A stretch of DNA of 64,000 bases, from the NCBI GenBank assembly GCA_965227065.1, contig CBDDFN010000002.1, positions 1 to 64,000 of the forward strand, written 5' to 3'. The stretch is from CBDDFN01 sp965227065 (GTDB lineage Bacteria > Pseudomonadota > Alphaproteobacteria > SPJN01). Below the pieces are notes generated by a model that saw nothing but the letters and a program-made list of their open reading frames with translations, made no database searches and was not told the origin of the DNA. Made by a program: the position numbers and the translations under genes. How positions within the stretch are numbered: position 1 is the first letter of the stretch; each line of letters starts with the position of its first letter. Below, piece after piece: positions 8,630 to 17,412 of this stretch.

Positions 8630-8833
8630 ATGGGTATTGTCGAGCGACTGGGACGGAATTTGCGTAAACAGCGGCTGGCGAAAGGCTGGTCGCAGGAGGA
8701 GTTTGCGCATTACGCCGGCATTCATCGCACCTATATCAGCGATCTCGAACGGGGCGCACGCAATCCGACCCTGATCATCGTGGAAAAGCTCGCCCGGGCG
8801 CTTGATGTCCCGCCCGGCTCACTTCTGGACTGA
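8630..8833 (+). CDS. XRE-family regulator, C-protein-like
   Basis: A 67-residue protein that is essentially one helix-turn-helix domain: LGRNLRKQRLAKGWSQEEFA, then the recognition helix around HRTYISDLERG, then IIVEKLARALDVPPGSLL. Size and sequence match the controller (C) proteins of restriction-modification systems and small Cro/CI regulators. It is divergent from the nuclease gene, with 122 bases between them. No Shine-Dalgarno sequence precedes the ATG (CTCTGCCTATG), so the message may be leaderless, as known for several C-protein genes. It probably controls the nuclease and itself. Confidence 0.85.
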   Translation: MGIVERLGRNLRKQRLAKGWSQEEFAHYAGIHRTYISDLERGARNPTLIIVEKLARALDVPPGSLLD

Positions 8834-9094
8834 CCATGGCACACCCGACAGGCGCGCCTTCTTTGTTTCCGAACCTTCAAACTCCAGTCTTTAGTCGCTT
8901 TGCACTTCGGCAACGCGAAGTGTGGAGCGTAAGAACTCCGTCGGAAACATCCGGGCCCGAATTGGGCCGGGTGGCGTGAAATGTCCAAGGCCGCGCGCTT
9001 GTCGTGCGGCCTAAACTAGCGCGCGCACCGTTTCCGATGCGTTCTTAACACCCGGCTTCGGGACGCTCCTTCAACACAAATGAAAGGAGCGGAT

Positions 9095-9712
9095 ATGCGC
9101 ATCATGCTGTCAGCGACACTCTCAACACTCATTCTGTCGTCCTGTATGTCCGGCCCCGACACTCAAGGCGACTGGCGTGCCGTGACGATGACCGATCAAT
9201 TCACCGACGTCTCGGCGCGCCGCGTGGAACGTGGAACACCGTCGCGGCGATCAATATTGCGCCGGGTCAACCGAACATTTTTCTCCGCCGAATTCATTAT
9301 CGAGAATATGGACGGCACAATACGACTGGGCGCGATTATGGAGCCAACGGCACCGATATCGGGGGATCTTCAAATCAGGGTCGACGACGATCCGGCCTGG
9401 AAGATCACGCTGAGCGATACGCCCGTCGATGTTGCGCCAACAATGCCGTCATTCGGGTCCGGCGCTCATCTTCCGCAAGCCGATGCGACAATGTCGCAAG
9501 TCTATAAGCACACCGCCAAGATGGTGTCGCCGTTTCGGATGGCGCAAGGTGAAAAAGCGCGCCGGATTCTCAACCAGATTCTGAATGGACGCTCAGTGAA
9601 GTACCGGTTACTTGGTGTGAACGCTGCCATGTCGAGCACCGGTCAATTTGATGTCGACGCCGCGTTTCGTCAGGCAATCGTCGAGTGTGGGCTCGCAGAA
9701 CACGGAGCGTGA
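9095..9712 (+). CDS. Predicted lipoprotein of unknown function
   Basis: 205 residues from ATG 9095; an in-frame ATG at 9080 lies in the ribosome site itself (AAAGGAG), so 9095 is preferred. A short signal peptide ends in a lipobox (LILSSC), with the Cys at about residue 17, so it should be lipid-anchored. The mature part has no motif I recognise; it is probably beta-rich, with a strand-like segment MDGTIRLGAIMEPTAPISGDLQIRV. It stands alone between the nuclease locus and the recombinase operon. The function is unknown. Confidence 0.6.
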   Translation: MRIMLSATLSTLILSSCMSGPDTQGDWRAVTMTDQFTDVSARRVERGTPSRRSILRRVNRTFFSAEFIIENMDGTIRLGAIMEPTAPISGDLQIRVDDDPAWKITLSDTPVDVAPTMPSFGSGAHLPQADATMSQVYKHTAKMVSPFRMAQGEKARRILNQILNGRSVKYRLLGVNAAMSSTGQFDVDAAFRQAIVECGLAEHGA

Positions 9713-9831
9713 GGGGCCGAGCAGACGATCCCGCGCTCCCGGCTCCTGCAATCTGGCATACATATTCGAGGTCCACAAAGCGGCCCCATATAGCTCTGGG
9801 CTTCGCGCGCGCCACAAGCCTGCATGGGGTC

Positions 9832-10065
9832 ATGAGCAAGCAACTGACCAATGATGGCCGTGAACTGCTGCAACGCCTGTCGGTAAAGGCGACCATGCTG
9901 ATCGAGGATATTCATGACTGCGCCGTACTGGGTCAGTCGCCCGAGGCTACAGCGGAAACCTATTGTGCCTTGGCTGACCGTCTTGAGAAAGCCGGGTCGG
10001 ACCTTGGCGCACTCGGTCGGACCCTGCGGTGCAGTATCAAACAAAACTCAGCCTTCCGTCCCTGA
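9832..10065 (+). CDS. Small hypothetical protein
   Basis: 77 residues from ATG 9832 (MSKQLTNDGRELLQRLSVKA). It looks fully helical, with amphipathic segments (TAETYCALADRLEKAGSDLGALGRTL) and no signal peptide. There is no clear ribosome-binding site. I do not recognise a family. The coding call rests on composition and a reasonable length in an otherwise empty stretch, and could be wrong. Confidence 0.4.
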   Translation: MSKQLTNDGRELLQRLSVKATMLIEDIHDCAVLGQSPEATAETYCALADRLEKAGSDLGALGRTLRCSIKQNSAFRP

Positions 10066-10213
10066 ATCGACTGGACTTCGGTGTCGAACGGAGCATGGAT
10101 GGGGCTGACACGAGCGCCTTAGCGGCGCATAGAAGATTGCCCGGCCTTTGTTCCGGGCCTGGGGCAGTGGAAGCGCCGGGATCGGCCCGGCGCATGATCC
10201 ACGGAGCCTCAAG

Positions 10214-10771
10214 ATGCCCAAACTCACCGATACCCACACCACCATACTCGCCGCAGCCGCCAGGCGCACAGACAGTGCCATCCTGCCTCTGCCCAAATCC
10301 GTTCGCGCCAACAAGGGCGCGGTCACGCGGACGCTGAACGCGCTGCTCAAGCATGGACTGGTTGAAGAGAATCCTGCTGGCCCCGACGATCTGCCCTGGC
10401 GCGAAGAGGGCGATGAGCGCTTCTGCCTAACCATCGCTGCGGACGGTCTTGCCGCCATCGGCATCGATCCGGAAGACCGACCAGCACCAAGCGAGCAACC
10501 AGCTACAAAGACCGCCCCTCGGGCCTCCAAGCCCGCTGCCAAAGCCCACCCCAACACCCCTCATCCCGACAGCAAGATCGGCCGGATGATCAGCCTGATG
10601 CGGCGAAAGGAAGGCGCCGGGCTTTCCGAGCTAACCGAGACGCTCGGCTGGCAACCCCATACGGTGCGCGGCGCCGTGAGCGGCAAGCTCAAAAAGCAGC
10701 ATGGCCTCATCGTGATCTCTGACCGCGCCACCGATCGCGGGCTGGTCTATCGCATCAGCGATCAGAGCTGA
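10214..10771 (+). CDS. DUF3489 domain protein
   Basis: 185 residues from ATG 10214 (MPKLTDTHTTILAAAA). The N-terminal half is a winged-helix-like unit (residues about 5-85: NKGAVTRTLNALLKHGLVEE), followed by an Ala/Pro/Lys linker. The C-terminal DUF3489 (about 120-183) contains KIGRMISLMRRKEGAGLSEL, WQPHTVRGAVSG and RGLVYRI. Both halves look DNA-binding. The gene is first of a three-gene operon with DUF2924 (10 bases on) and a serine recombinase, a trio seen repeatedly in alphaproteobacterial mobile regions. It may be a regulator or directionality partner of the recombinase; this is inferred from association only. Confidence 0.82.
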   Translation: MPKLTDTHTTILAAAARRTDSAILPLPKSVRANKGAVTRTLNALLKHGLVEENPAGPDDLPWREEGDERFCLTIAADGLAAIGIDPEDRPAPSEQPATKTAPRASKPAAKAHPNTPHPDSKIGRMISLMRRKEGAGLSELTETLGWQPHTVRGAVSGKLKKQHGLIVISDRATDRGLVYRISDQS

Positions 10772-10781
10772 GGAGGACAGG

Positions 10782-11267
10782 ATGGCAAAACCCAAGTTTG
10801 ATCTCGACGCCGAAGTCGCCGCCCTTGAGGGGCTGAGCCGGGAGGAACTGCGCGAGCGCTGGTTGGCCGCCTTCGGCAATCCCGCCCCGGTGCGGGCAAG
10901 CCGCGAGTTACTGTTTCTGGGGGTGCGGTTTGATCTCTATGAGAAGGCGGGGCTTGGCTTCAGCCCTGCCTTCAAGCGCCGGCTCAAACAGATTGCCGCC
11001 GATATCCGGGCGGGCAAGGAGAGTTCCGACCGCTCCCCGCGCCTGTCCGTCGGCACACGGCTGATCCGGGAATGGCGGGGCGGGACCCATATTGTCGAGG
11101 TGGTCGAGGATGGCTTTGCCTGGAAGGGCAAGCGCTATCCTTCCCTGACGGCCATTGCCCGGGAGATCACCGGCATGAGTTGGTCCGGGCCGCGCTTTTT
11201 CGGGCTCTACGACAAGCGAAAGCAGGCAAGCGCCATCACCTTCACCGGAACGGGGGTTGGTTCATGA
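10782..11267 (+). CDS. DUF2924 domain protein
   Basis: 161 residues. The DUF2924 signature spans most of it: LREEL-type opening (LSREELRERWLAAFGNPAP), LLFLGVRFDLYEKAGLGF, LSVGTRLIREWRGGTHIVEV and the C-terminal YPSLTAIAREITGMSWSGPRFFGL. The C-terminal module resembles small domains found next to site-specific recombinases. A four-base overlap (ATGA) links it to the recombinase gene, implying co-production. The molecular function is not established; the strict neighbourhood suggests an accessory factor for recombination. Confidence 0.85.
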   Translation: MAKPKFDLDAEVAALEGLSREELRERWLAAFGNPAPVRASRELLFLGVRFDLYEKAGLGFSPAFKRRLKQIAADIRAGKESSDRSPRLSVGTRLIREWRGGTHIVEVVEDGFAWKGKRYPSLTAIAREITGMSWSGPRFFGLYDKRKQASAITFTGTGVGS

Positions 11268-12859
11268 GCCGGGCGCCCTCGATCCGCTGCGCCATCTATA
11301 CCCGCAAGAGTTCCGAAGAAGGGCTGGAGCAGGAGTTCAACTCGCTTCATGCCCAAAGAGAGGCCTGTGCCGCCTATATCAAGAGCCAGACCCATGAAGG
11401 CTGGTCCCTGGTCAAGAAACATTACGACGATGGCGGCTATTCCGGCGGCACTATAGACCGGCCGGGGCTCAAGGCCCTGATGGAGGACATTAGCCAAAAG
11501 CGTGTCGATGTCATTGTCGTCTACAAGATCGACAGGCTGACACGGTCGCTATCGGACTTTGCTCGCCTGGCCGACGAGTTCGACGCCTACGGCGTCTCCT
11601 TCGTCTCGGTGACCCAGCAGTTCAACACAACCAATTCCATGGGCCGATTGATGCTCAATGTGCTTCTGTCCTTTGCCCAGTTCGAGCGTGAGGTCACAGG
11701 AGAGCGAATCCGGGACAAGATCGCTGCCTCAAAAAAGAAAGGGATGTGGATGGGTGGCATGCCGCCCCTTGGCTATGACGTGAAGGACCGGAGCCTCGTC
11801 ATCAACCCAAATGAGGCCGAAACCGTCCGCACCCTGTTTGCGCTCTATCTCGAGCATGGCTCCATCGCCACCGTGAAATGGGAGGCCCGTAAGCTTGGCA
11901 TCGTCAGCAAGAAGCGGGAGTTCGAGACCGGGCGCACTCGAGGCGGCATCCCGATGGGGGTGGGCCATCTCTACAAGCTGATCCAGAACCCGATTTACGC
12001 CGGCAAGGTCAGGCATGGCGATGCGCTCTATGAGGGCCAGCACGAAGCCATCATCGACCCCGCCACATGGGAGGCGGTGCAAACCAAGCTCGGCCAGAAC
12101 CGCCACGACCACCGCACGCGATCGAACGCGCGCTTCCCCTCCCTGCTGGCAGGGCTCCTGTTCAGCGAAGAAGGACACCGCTTTGGCGCGACCCACACGA
12201 TCCGCAACGGGCAGCGCAACCGCTACTATGTTGAGCGCATCCCCGACGACGCCCTCCCCGCGTTCAACCGCCAGCCTGTCCGCATGCCGGCCATGCAGAT
12301 CGAGAAGCTGGTCAGGAAGGAGCTACTCGCGATCCTCAACGATCCGGCACGGCTCCTTGAGACAATCGGCCCCTTGCCCGCAAGCCAGACCGAGCCCGCC
12401 CTCCGCGCCGCGATGGCCCTCGCCGCCGAACTCGACGCCTCCAACCCGCACGACTGGGGCCCGATCGTCCAGCAGATCGTCGCCAGGGTCGTGCTTGGGC
12501 CAGAGACGATTGTGTTGGAGGTTTCGAGGAAAGGGCTCAGTTCAGCGCTGGCGTTGCCCGCATCAAAGGCAGACACCCACAACGACACAGTGGAGATAAC
12601 CATTCACGCCGAACTCAAGACCTGCGGCAGCGCCCGCAAGCTCATCATCAATGGAAGCCAACCCGTCGACGATCCTGAGGACATGCTCAACCTCAGAGCT
12701 CTCGCGCGAGGCCATGACTGGTTTTTGCAACTGTCGTCAGGAGAAGCAGGGTCGGTCAAGGAGATCGCAGCCGCTGAGGGAGTAACGCCGTCATATGTTG
12801 CACGGCTGGTAAAAGACGCAATTCAATGCGTCAAGGCAACACTGAATTACGAAGCTTAG
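11264..12859 (+). CDS. Large serine recombinase
   Basis: 531 residues from ATG 11264. The N-terminal resolvase/invertase catalytic domain (about 8-160) begins AIYTRKSSEEG, with the nucleophilic serine in RKSS, and includes YSGGTIDRPGLKALMEDI, VYKIDRLTRSLSDFA and FAQFEREVTGERIRDKI. A recombinase domain (about 175-290, GYDVKDRSLVINPNEAETVR ... LIQNPIYAGKVRHG) and a C-terminal DNA-binding region follow. The usual cysteines of the zinc ribbon are absent (LLFSEEGHRFG in place of a CxxC), as in its alphaproteobacterial relatives. It is likely the integrase of the accessory region; I could not define attachment sites. Confidence 0.93.
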   Translation: MSRAPSIRCAIYTRKSSEEGLEQEFNSLHAQREACAAYIKSQTHEGWSLVKKHYDDGGYSGGTIDRPGLKALMEDISQKRVDVIVVYKIDRLTRSLSDFARLADEFDAYGVSFVSVTQQFNTTNSMGRLMLNVLLSFAQFEREVTGERIRDKIAASKKKGMWMGGMPPLGYDVKDRSLVINPNEAETVRTLFALYLEHGSIATVKWEARKLGIVSKKREFETGRTRGGIPMGVGHLYKLIQNPIYAGKVRHGDALYEGQHEAIIDPATWEAVQTKLGQNRHDHRTRSNARFPSLLAGLLFSEEGHRFGATHTIRNGQRNRYYVERIPDDALPAFNRQPVRMPAMQIEKLVRKELLAILNDPARLLETIGPLPASQTEPALRAAMALAAELDASNPHDWGPIVQQIVARVVLGPETIVLEVSRKGLSSALALPASKADTHNDTVEITIHAELKTCGSARKLIINGSQPVDDPEDMLNLRALARGHDWFLQLSSGEAGSVKEIAAAEGVTPSYVARLVKDAIQCVKATLNYEA

Positions 12860-12966
12860 GGGAATCGGTTAAAGTTCAAAACACAAGGTCATCAACATCG
12901 CTCTGGTCGACGATTCTTGACTAAACTTGGTGGACTGGACCTCTTTTTGAATTCCAAGGAGCAACC

Positions 12967-15900
12967 ATGCGCTTTTTGCCAGATGGGCCAGACATTCCAG
13001 ACGAGCTGTTATGGGCCCGTGACAAAGGTGAAGTCGTGTTCTTTTGCGGTGCGGGCGTGTCGCGGCATAAGGCCGGACTTCCCGACTTCAAAGGTCTCAC
13101 CAAGCGCGTTTTGTCCGAACTTCGTGTATTGGAAACAGATGAGGTGTCTAGACTGCTAACGGCCATGGAGGATATCTCAGAACAGTTTCGGATTTCAGGA
13201 ATCTTCTCTGCCGATCAGATATTCAGCAAGCTCGCCGAAGATTTTGATCAGGAGCATATTGAGCAACTCGTCAGTAACGCACTCGAAACCGATGCCGGTA
13301 CAGATACCAGCGCTCACTCTACTTTGGCAAAACTCAGCAGAACGCCTGCAGGGGCGTTACAACTTGTTACCACCAATTTCGACTTACTCTTTGAACACGC
13401 GTGTCCAAATGACAGATCCGTTTACTCGCCAGACCTACCAAATCCCAAACGCCCAGGTGCGCTAGATGGCATTATTCACCTGCATGGGAAAATTGGCGCA
13501 TCAGAGCTAACGCTCACAAAAGCGCAGTTTGGGCGCGCATACCTTGCCGAAGGTTACGCCGCTCAGTTCGTGAAAGAACTCAGCGAGCAGTTCGTCTTGG
13601 TATTTGTCGGCTACTCGGCGGACGATCCTCCAATCCAATATCTGTTGGAATCTCTGGATGATTCCAACAGCCATCGAAGGTCTGCCTTCGCATTTCACGA
13701 AGGATCGAACGACGAAGGTCGCAAACAATGGGCCGCCAAACGCGTTCAGCCGATATGCTTTCCGACAACGAGATTTGACCTCTTATGGGACACACTTTTG
13801 GCTTGGTCGGACAGGTCTCAAGACCTCAAAAATTGGCAAGCCAAAGTGATTGAACTAGCGCAAAAAAAGCCCGAAGAGTTGGCCGCATTTGAACGAGGGC
13901 AGGTGGCCCATCTTGTTTCATCGGTTCAAGGAGCTCGAGCCTTTGACGATGCCTCCCCCCAACCCAACGCAGAATGGTTGGCCGTCTTCGATCCAGATAT
14001 CCGTTTTGCTTCGCCCGCACCGGTCCCAAGCTATGATTGGACGTCGGGGGAACGTATTGACCCATTTGACAAATACGGACTTGATAGCGATCAGCCACCT
14101 TCTTCCGAAATATCCGACAACTCTTATCAAAGACGTGATGTCCCAGCCGATGCTTGGTGCGCCTTTCATCCTGCCAATGCGGATGAACAACCGACATACC
14201 GAGATCGGGAAAATGTACTGAGTGGGCTGAGCGCAGATTCACCGATGAATCTGCCGCCACGTTTAAGAATCTTGGGGTTCTGGCTCGCCAAACAATCCCA
14301 TAATCCGGCATGCTATTGGTGGGCGCATAAACAACCCATTGTTCATTCCGACATCCGCAACGCAATTCAAAGGGAGGTTAACCGGCACGACTGGAAGGGT
14401 TCAGACAATCTTCGAACCCTGTGGCACCTGTTGTTTGAGTGTTGGGCCAGCTTTGAACTAAATAGCGATTTGCTGGGTTATGATTGGCGCCATTCGAAAG
14501 AAACGCTCGGTTGGACCCCAAGCACGATAAAAATGCTCGAAAGAGTGACCCGACCGCGTCTCCTTAACAAAGCGCGGCTTTGGAACACGGTACAGCCGCC
14601 CCGCGACGACAATGAACTCATTCCTGTTTGGTATTTTGAAGTCGCAGAAATCAGCGCACGCGTGATTGGCGAACTCGACCCAAGTGAAATCCCGCACGAT
14701 GTATTGATGCAAGTCGCTCGCCTCCAAAGTCAAAATGTTGCTCAAACACTGGCGTTGGAGAAGTTGATCGACAGTTTAAAATTTGAGCGCATCGAAGCCA
14801 TCACACCACCGGAAACCTCACAAGACCGCAGTTTTCATAGCGCATCTGCAATCCAAGCCGCTTTGCATGCGCTATCTGGCATATTCATGAAACTCCGAAA
14901 CATTGACGTTGGAGCTGCGCGCCATTTGTATCTATCTTGGCCTCATGAAGACGAAACTGCTTTCATCATGCTTCGATTATGGGCAGCACAATTTCCTGAT
15001 ATTGTCCCGGGCTCTGAGTTCCGCACTCTCATACGGCAGCTTCCAAACACTGTGTTCTGGTCATCCATGCACGAATGGGACTTGCTTCACACCTTAAAAG
15101 CACGCTGGACAGACCTTGGCTCCGAAGAACAAAAAGAACTGGAGAATCGACTCCTGGAAAATCGTCTTTGGAACCATTCTGACACTGCTAAAGGTGAACT
15201 TGACCCAACTGGCGTCGATCGGCTTCTGTGGCTTCAATCCCGCGGCTGTACGCTGGCAATCCAATTGGATGAAGCCATTGACGTTCGTTCACCCCGGTTC
15301 CCGACTGGGTGGAAAGGAACAAATGCAGACAAACGCCTCGCGCCCCTCAGCAGCCAAAGCGGTTGGGTTGGCACAAAAACAGACCCAGAAGCGCTTCTGA
15401 ACATCCCGCTTGGCGACATAATCGCAAAGGCCGACGCGGTAACCGGTCGGATTGAAGACTTTGTGGAATACGATCCCTTCAAGGGATTGGTTGAAAGCCA
15501 TCCGGTTCGCGCTTTATCCGCTCTGCGTCATGCAGCGCGTTCCAGGCTATTTCCCCAACGCGCCTGGCATGCAATGCTGGTTCATGCTGGAAATTCCTCA
15601 CTAAGTGATCGTGGAAAACTTCTTCTCGCCCATACAGTCTCCGATTTCCCCACTCCAGAGCTTCAACGCCATTTGGGGCCAATTGCATCCCTTCTTCAAT
15701 CGTTGTCGCCTTTATTGACGAACAGCCATCAAGAGCTATTCGACAATCTGTTCGACCGCGTTGCGGGCGTCTTGGAGAAAGCTCCAGACGTTGATGACAG
15801 CTCTACCGGGTCCAGAAAATCTCGGCGCGATATCGCAACAGATGCATTGAACGCCCCGCCCGGTGACCTTGCAGAAGCCCTCCTTAGAGTGTTTGATCCA

Positions 15901-16779
15901 GAATCTTATGCGGATGACCTGCGTGCTCTCATCCAATGGCAAAACCAAGCCAAGCGCCTGCTCAACTTGCCAGAAGAACTTGCCGGCCTAGCTATGTGCA
16001 TATTTGCGCGGGACGTCGCATACTTTCATCACCATGCACCATATTGGACACAAAGAAATTTGGTTTCGGCATCAAACAGTGCAAGTACGCTTATTCGAGC
16101 TGCTTTCTTCTGCGGCCTGGCACATGCAAATCAAGTAAGTCCTTCGGTGTTTTCGGAAATCAAAGCCGATTTGATTAATTTCATCGCAGAACCACCGGCA
16201 GACTTTGAGTTGCCTTGGGAGAGCCTAGCAAATTTACTGTTCAGCGGTTGGTTGGTTGAGCAAGATGAACGTTCTGAACCGTTGGTCAGCAACACAGAAT
16301 TTCATTCCACAATCCTTGGAGCGAATGACGAGTTTAGAAGCTACCTACTGCATGTTGTGAACGTTGTTCTGGTACGCCGCGATGAGCACGACAATGCACT
16401 CGACAAACTGAAATCCTTTCTGACGGACGTATGGCCAATCCACCAAAAGATTCGAACGCCCGAAACATCTTCGCACTTGGTGCGGTTGGCGTTCGACAGA
16501 TCGGACTGGATTGAGCCGATTACGGCATTGATTTTGCCGTTTCTGTCCCCCATGAGGAAATCCACATATTTTTGGATACGCTCTGACGAAGACGGCCCAT
16601 CGATTGCGACATCACATCCACATCAGTTATTGGCTGTCCTCGAGAAAATTTTACCTCCAGAACCACATGAGTGGCCCTACCACATGGCCGAAATTCTTAC
16701 GCAACTCGAAATCCACGATGACATTGCAGCCAGTCAACAATACATGACGATACGCAAGAAATGGGACGAACGCGAATAA
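12967..16779 (+). CDS. SIR2-domain protein, probable anti-phage defence effector (Dsr1/DUF4020-like)
   Basis: A 1270-residue cytoplasmic protein. The N-terminal SIR2-like NADase domain (about 15-290) has GAGVS at 28-32, TTNFD at 135-139, the catalytic His in HLHG (171-174) and FVGYSADDPP at 213-222. The remaining ~950 residues are Trp-rich and helical and resemble the long C-terminal regions (DUF4020 type) of defence-associated sirtuins. In that family the C-terminal part senses phage and SIR2 destroys NAD+, stopping cell growth. The ATG has a good AAGGAG site. GC content is visibly lower than in the recombinase gene before it, and it is a single-gene unit beside a recombinase, the usual setting for a defence gene. 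The SIR2 call is firm; the defence role is inferred. Confidence 0.8.
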   Translation: MRFLPDGPDIPDELLWARDKGEVVFFCGAGVSRHKAGLPDFKGLTKRVLSELRVLETDEVSRLLTAMEDISEQFRISGIFSADQIFSKLAEDFDQEHIEQLVSNALETDAGTDTSAHSTLAKLSRTPAGALQLVTTNFDLLFEHACPNDRSVYSPDLPNPKRPGALDGIIHLHGKIGASELTLTKAQFGRAYLAEGYAAQFVKELSEQFVLVFVGYSADDPPIQYLLESLDDSNSHRRSAFAFHEGSNDEGRKQWAAKRVQPICFPTTRFDLLWDTLLAWSDRSQDLKNWQAKVIELAQKKPEELAAFERGQVAHLVSSVQGARAFDDASPQPNAEWLAVFDPDIRFASPAPVPSYDWTSGERIDPFDKYGLDSDQPPSSEISDNSYQRRDVPADAWCAFHPANADEQPTYRDRENVLSGLSADSPMNLPPRLRILGFWLAKQSHNPACYWWAHKQPIVHSDIRNAIQREVNRHDWKGSDNLRTLWHLLFECWASFELNSDLLGYDWRHSKETLGWTPSTIKMLERVTRPRLLNKARLWNTVQPPRDDNELIPVWYFEVAEISARVIGELDPSEIPHDVLMQVARLQSQNVAQTLALEKLIDSLKFERIEAITPPETSQDRSFHSASAIQAALHALSGIFMKLRNIDVGAARHLYLSWPHEDETAFIMLRLWAAQFPDIVPGSEFRTLIRQLPNTVFWSSMHEWDLLHTLKARWTDLGSEEQKELENRLLENRLWNHSDTAKGELDPTGVDRLLWLQSRGCTLAIQLDEAIDVRSPRFPTGWKGTNADKRLAPLSSQSGWVGTKTDPEALLNIPLGDIIAKADAVTGRIEDFVEYDPFKGLVESHPVRALSALRHAARSRLFPQRAWHAMLVHAGNSSLSDRGKLLLAHTVSDFPTPELQRHLGPIASLLQSLSPLLTNSHQELFDNLFDRVAGVLEKAPDVDDSSTGSRKSRRDIATDALNAPPGDLAEALLRVFDPESYADDLRALIQWQNQAKRLLNLPEELAGLAMCIFARDVAYFHHHAPYWTQRNLVSASNSASTLIRAAFFCGLAHANQVSPSVFSEIKADLINFIAEPPADFELPWESLANLLFSGWLVEQDERSEPLVSNTEFHSTILGANDEFRSYLLHVVNVVLVRRDEHDNALDKLKSFLTDVWPIHQKIRTPETSSHLVRLAFDRSDWIEPITALILPFLSPMRKSTYFWIRSDEDGPSIATSHPHQLLAVLEKILPPEPHEWPYHMAEILTQLEIHDDIAASQQYMTIRKKWDERE

Positions 16780-17031
16780 ATGGCATGGTAAGTCAAATCA
16801 AACTCATTGTTTCCAATGGGAATACGGAATTCAGGCGAGCATCACCCTAACTGAAGCGTACCGAGTTGATCGCCATCTGAGACATAATCGGAAAAGCGAC
16901 GTGTTAGCGGCGTTTCAGACGGTCTCTCAGTCACGCATATAAAAACATGACCGCGTATTTCGGGCGGAACCTCGCGTTCTTTCGCGACTCCGAGTCTGAA
17001 ATCTAAAATTTACCAGTATTATCAATAGTTT

Positions 17032-17122
<91 letters not shown>

Positions 17123-17263
17123 GCGAAGCTCAGCTCAGGTCTGAGGGAGCGGGTGTGATATAGCCAAATGCCCCCGCGCGCAACCATGCCGGCCGCAACG
17201 GAGCCCGCCTGGGCTGCGGCGAAAGGTTGCGCTTTGGTGACACCGCCCAATCCCGCGCTTTTC

Positions 17264-17291
17264 TTGACTTTGGATGCGATCCGACTATAGT
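17264..17291 (+). promoter_or_regulatory. Sigma70-type promoter of rplU-rpmA
   Basis: TTGACT (17264-17269) and TATAGT (17286-17291), 16 bases apart, each match five of six consensus bases. The predicted start site is about 115 bases before rplU, leaving a structured leader. Confidence 0.75.
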
Positions 17292-17302
17292 CCCGGCTCC
17301 TT

Positions 17303-17324
17303 GTCAGGGAGAGGGCTCTCTGAC
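17303..17324 (+). promoter_or_regulatory. Stem-loop in the rplU leader
   Basis: GTCAG-G-GAGAG pairs with CTCTC-TGAC, with a bulge and a small loop, right at the start of the predicted transcript. Ribosomal-protein messages often carry autoregulatory leader structures; whether this one binds L21 is not known. Confidence 0.35.
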
Positions 17325-17412
17325 GACGGCAGGTGCCGGGCGCGAAGCTTCTTCGCATCAATGGGTCGCGTATGACCAGCCTTGGGGACCGCACGGATTG
17401 AAGGATAAGACA

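Noticed and set aside
7779..8774. 331-codon plus-strand open frame
   Set aside because: It runs antisense through the nuclease and overlaps the XRE gene; the protein is low-quality and unlike any family, whereas the minus strand shows nuclease motifs.
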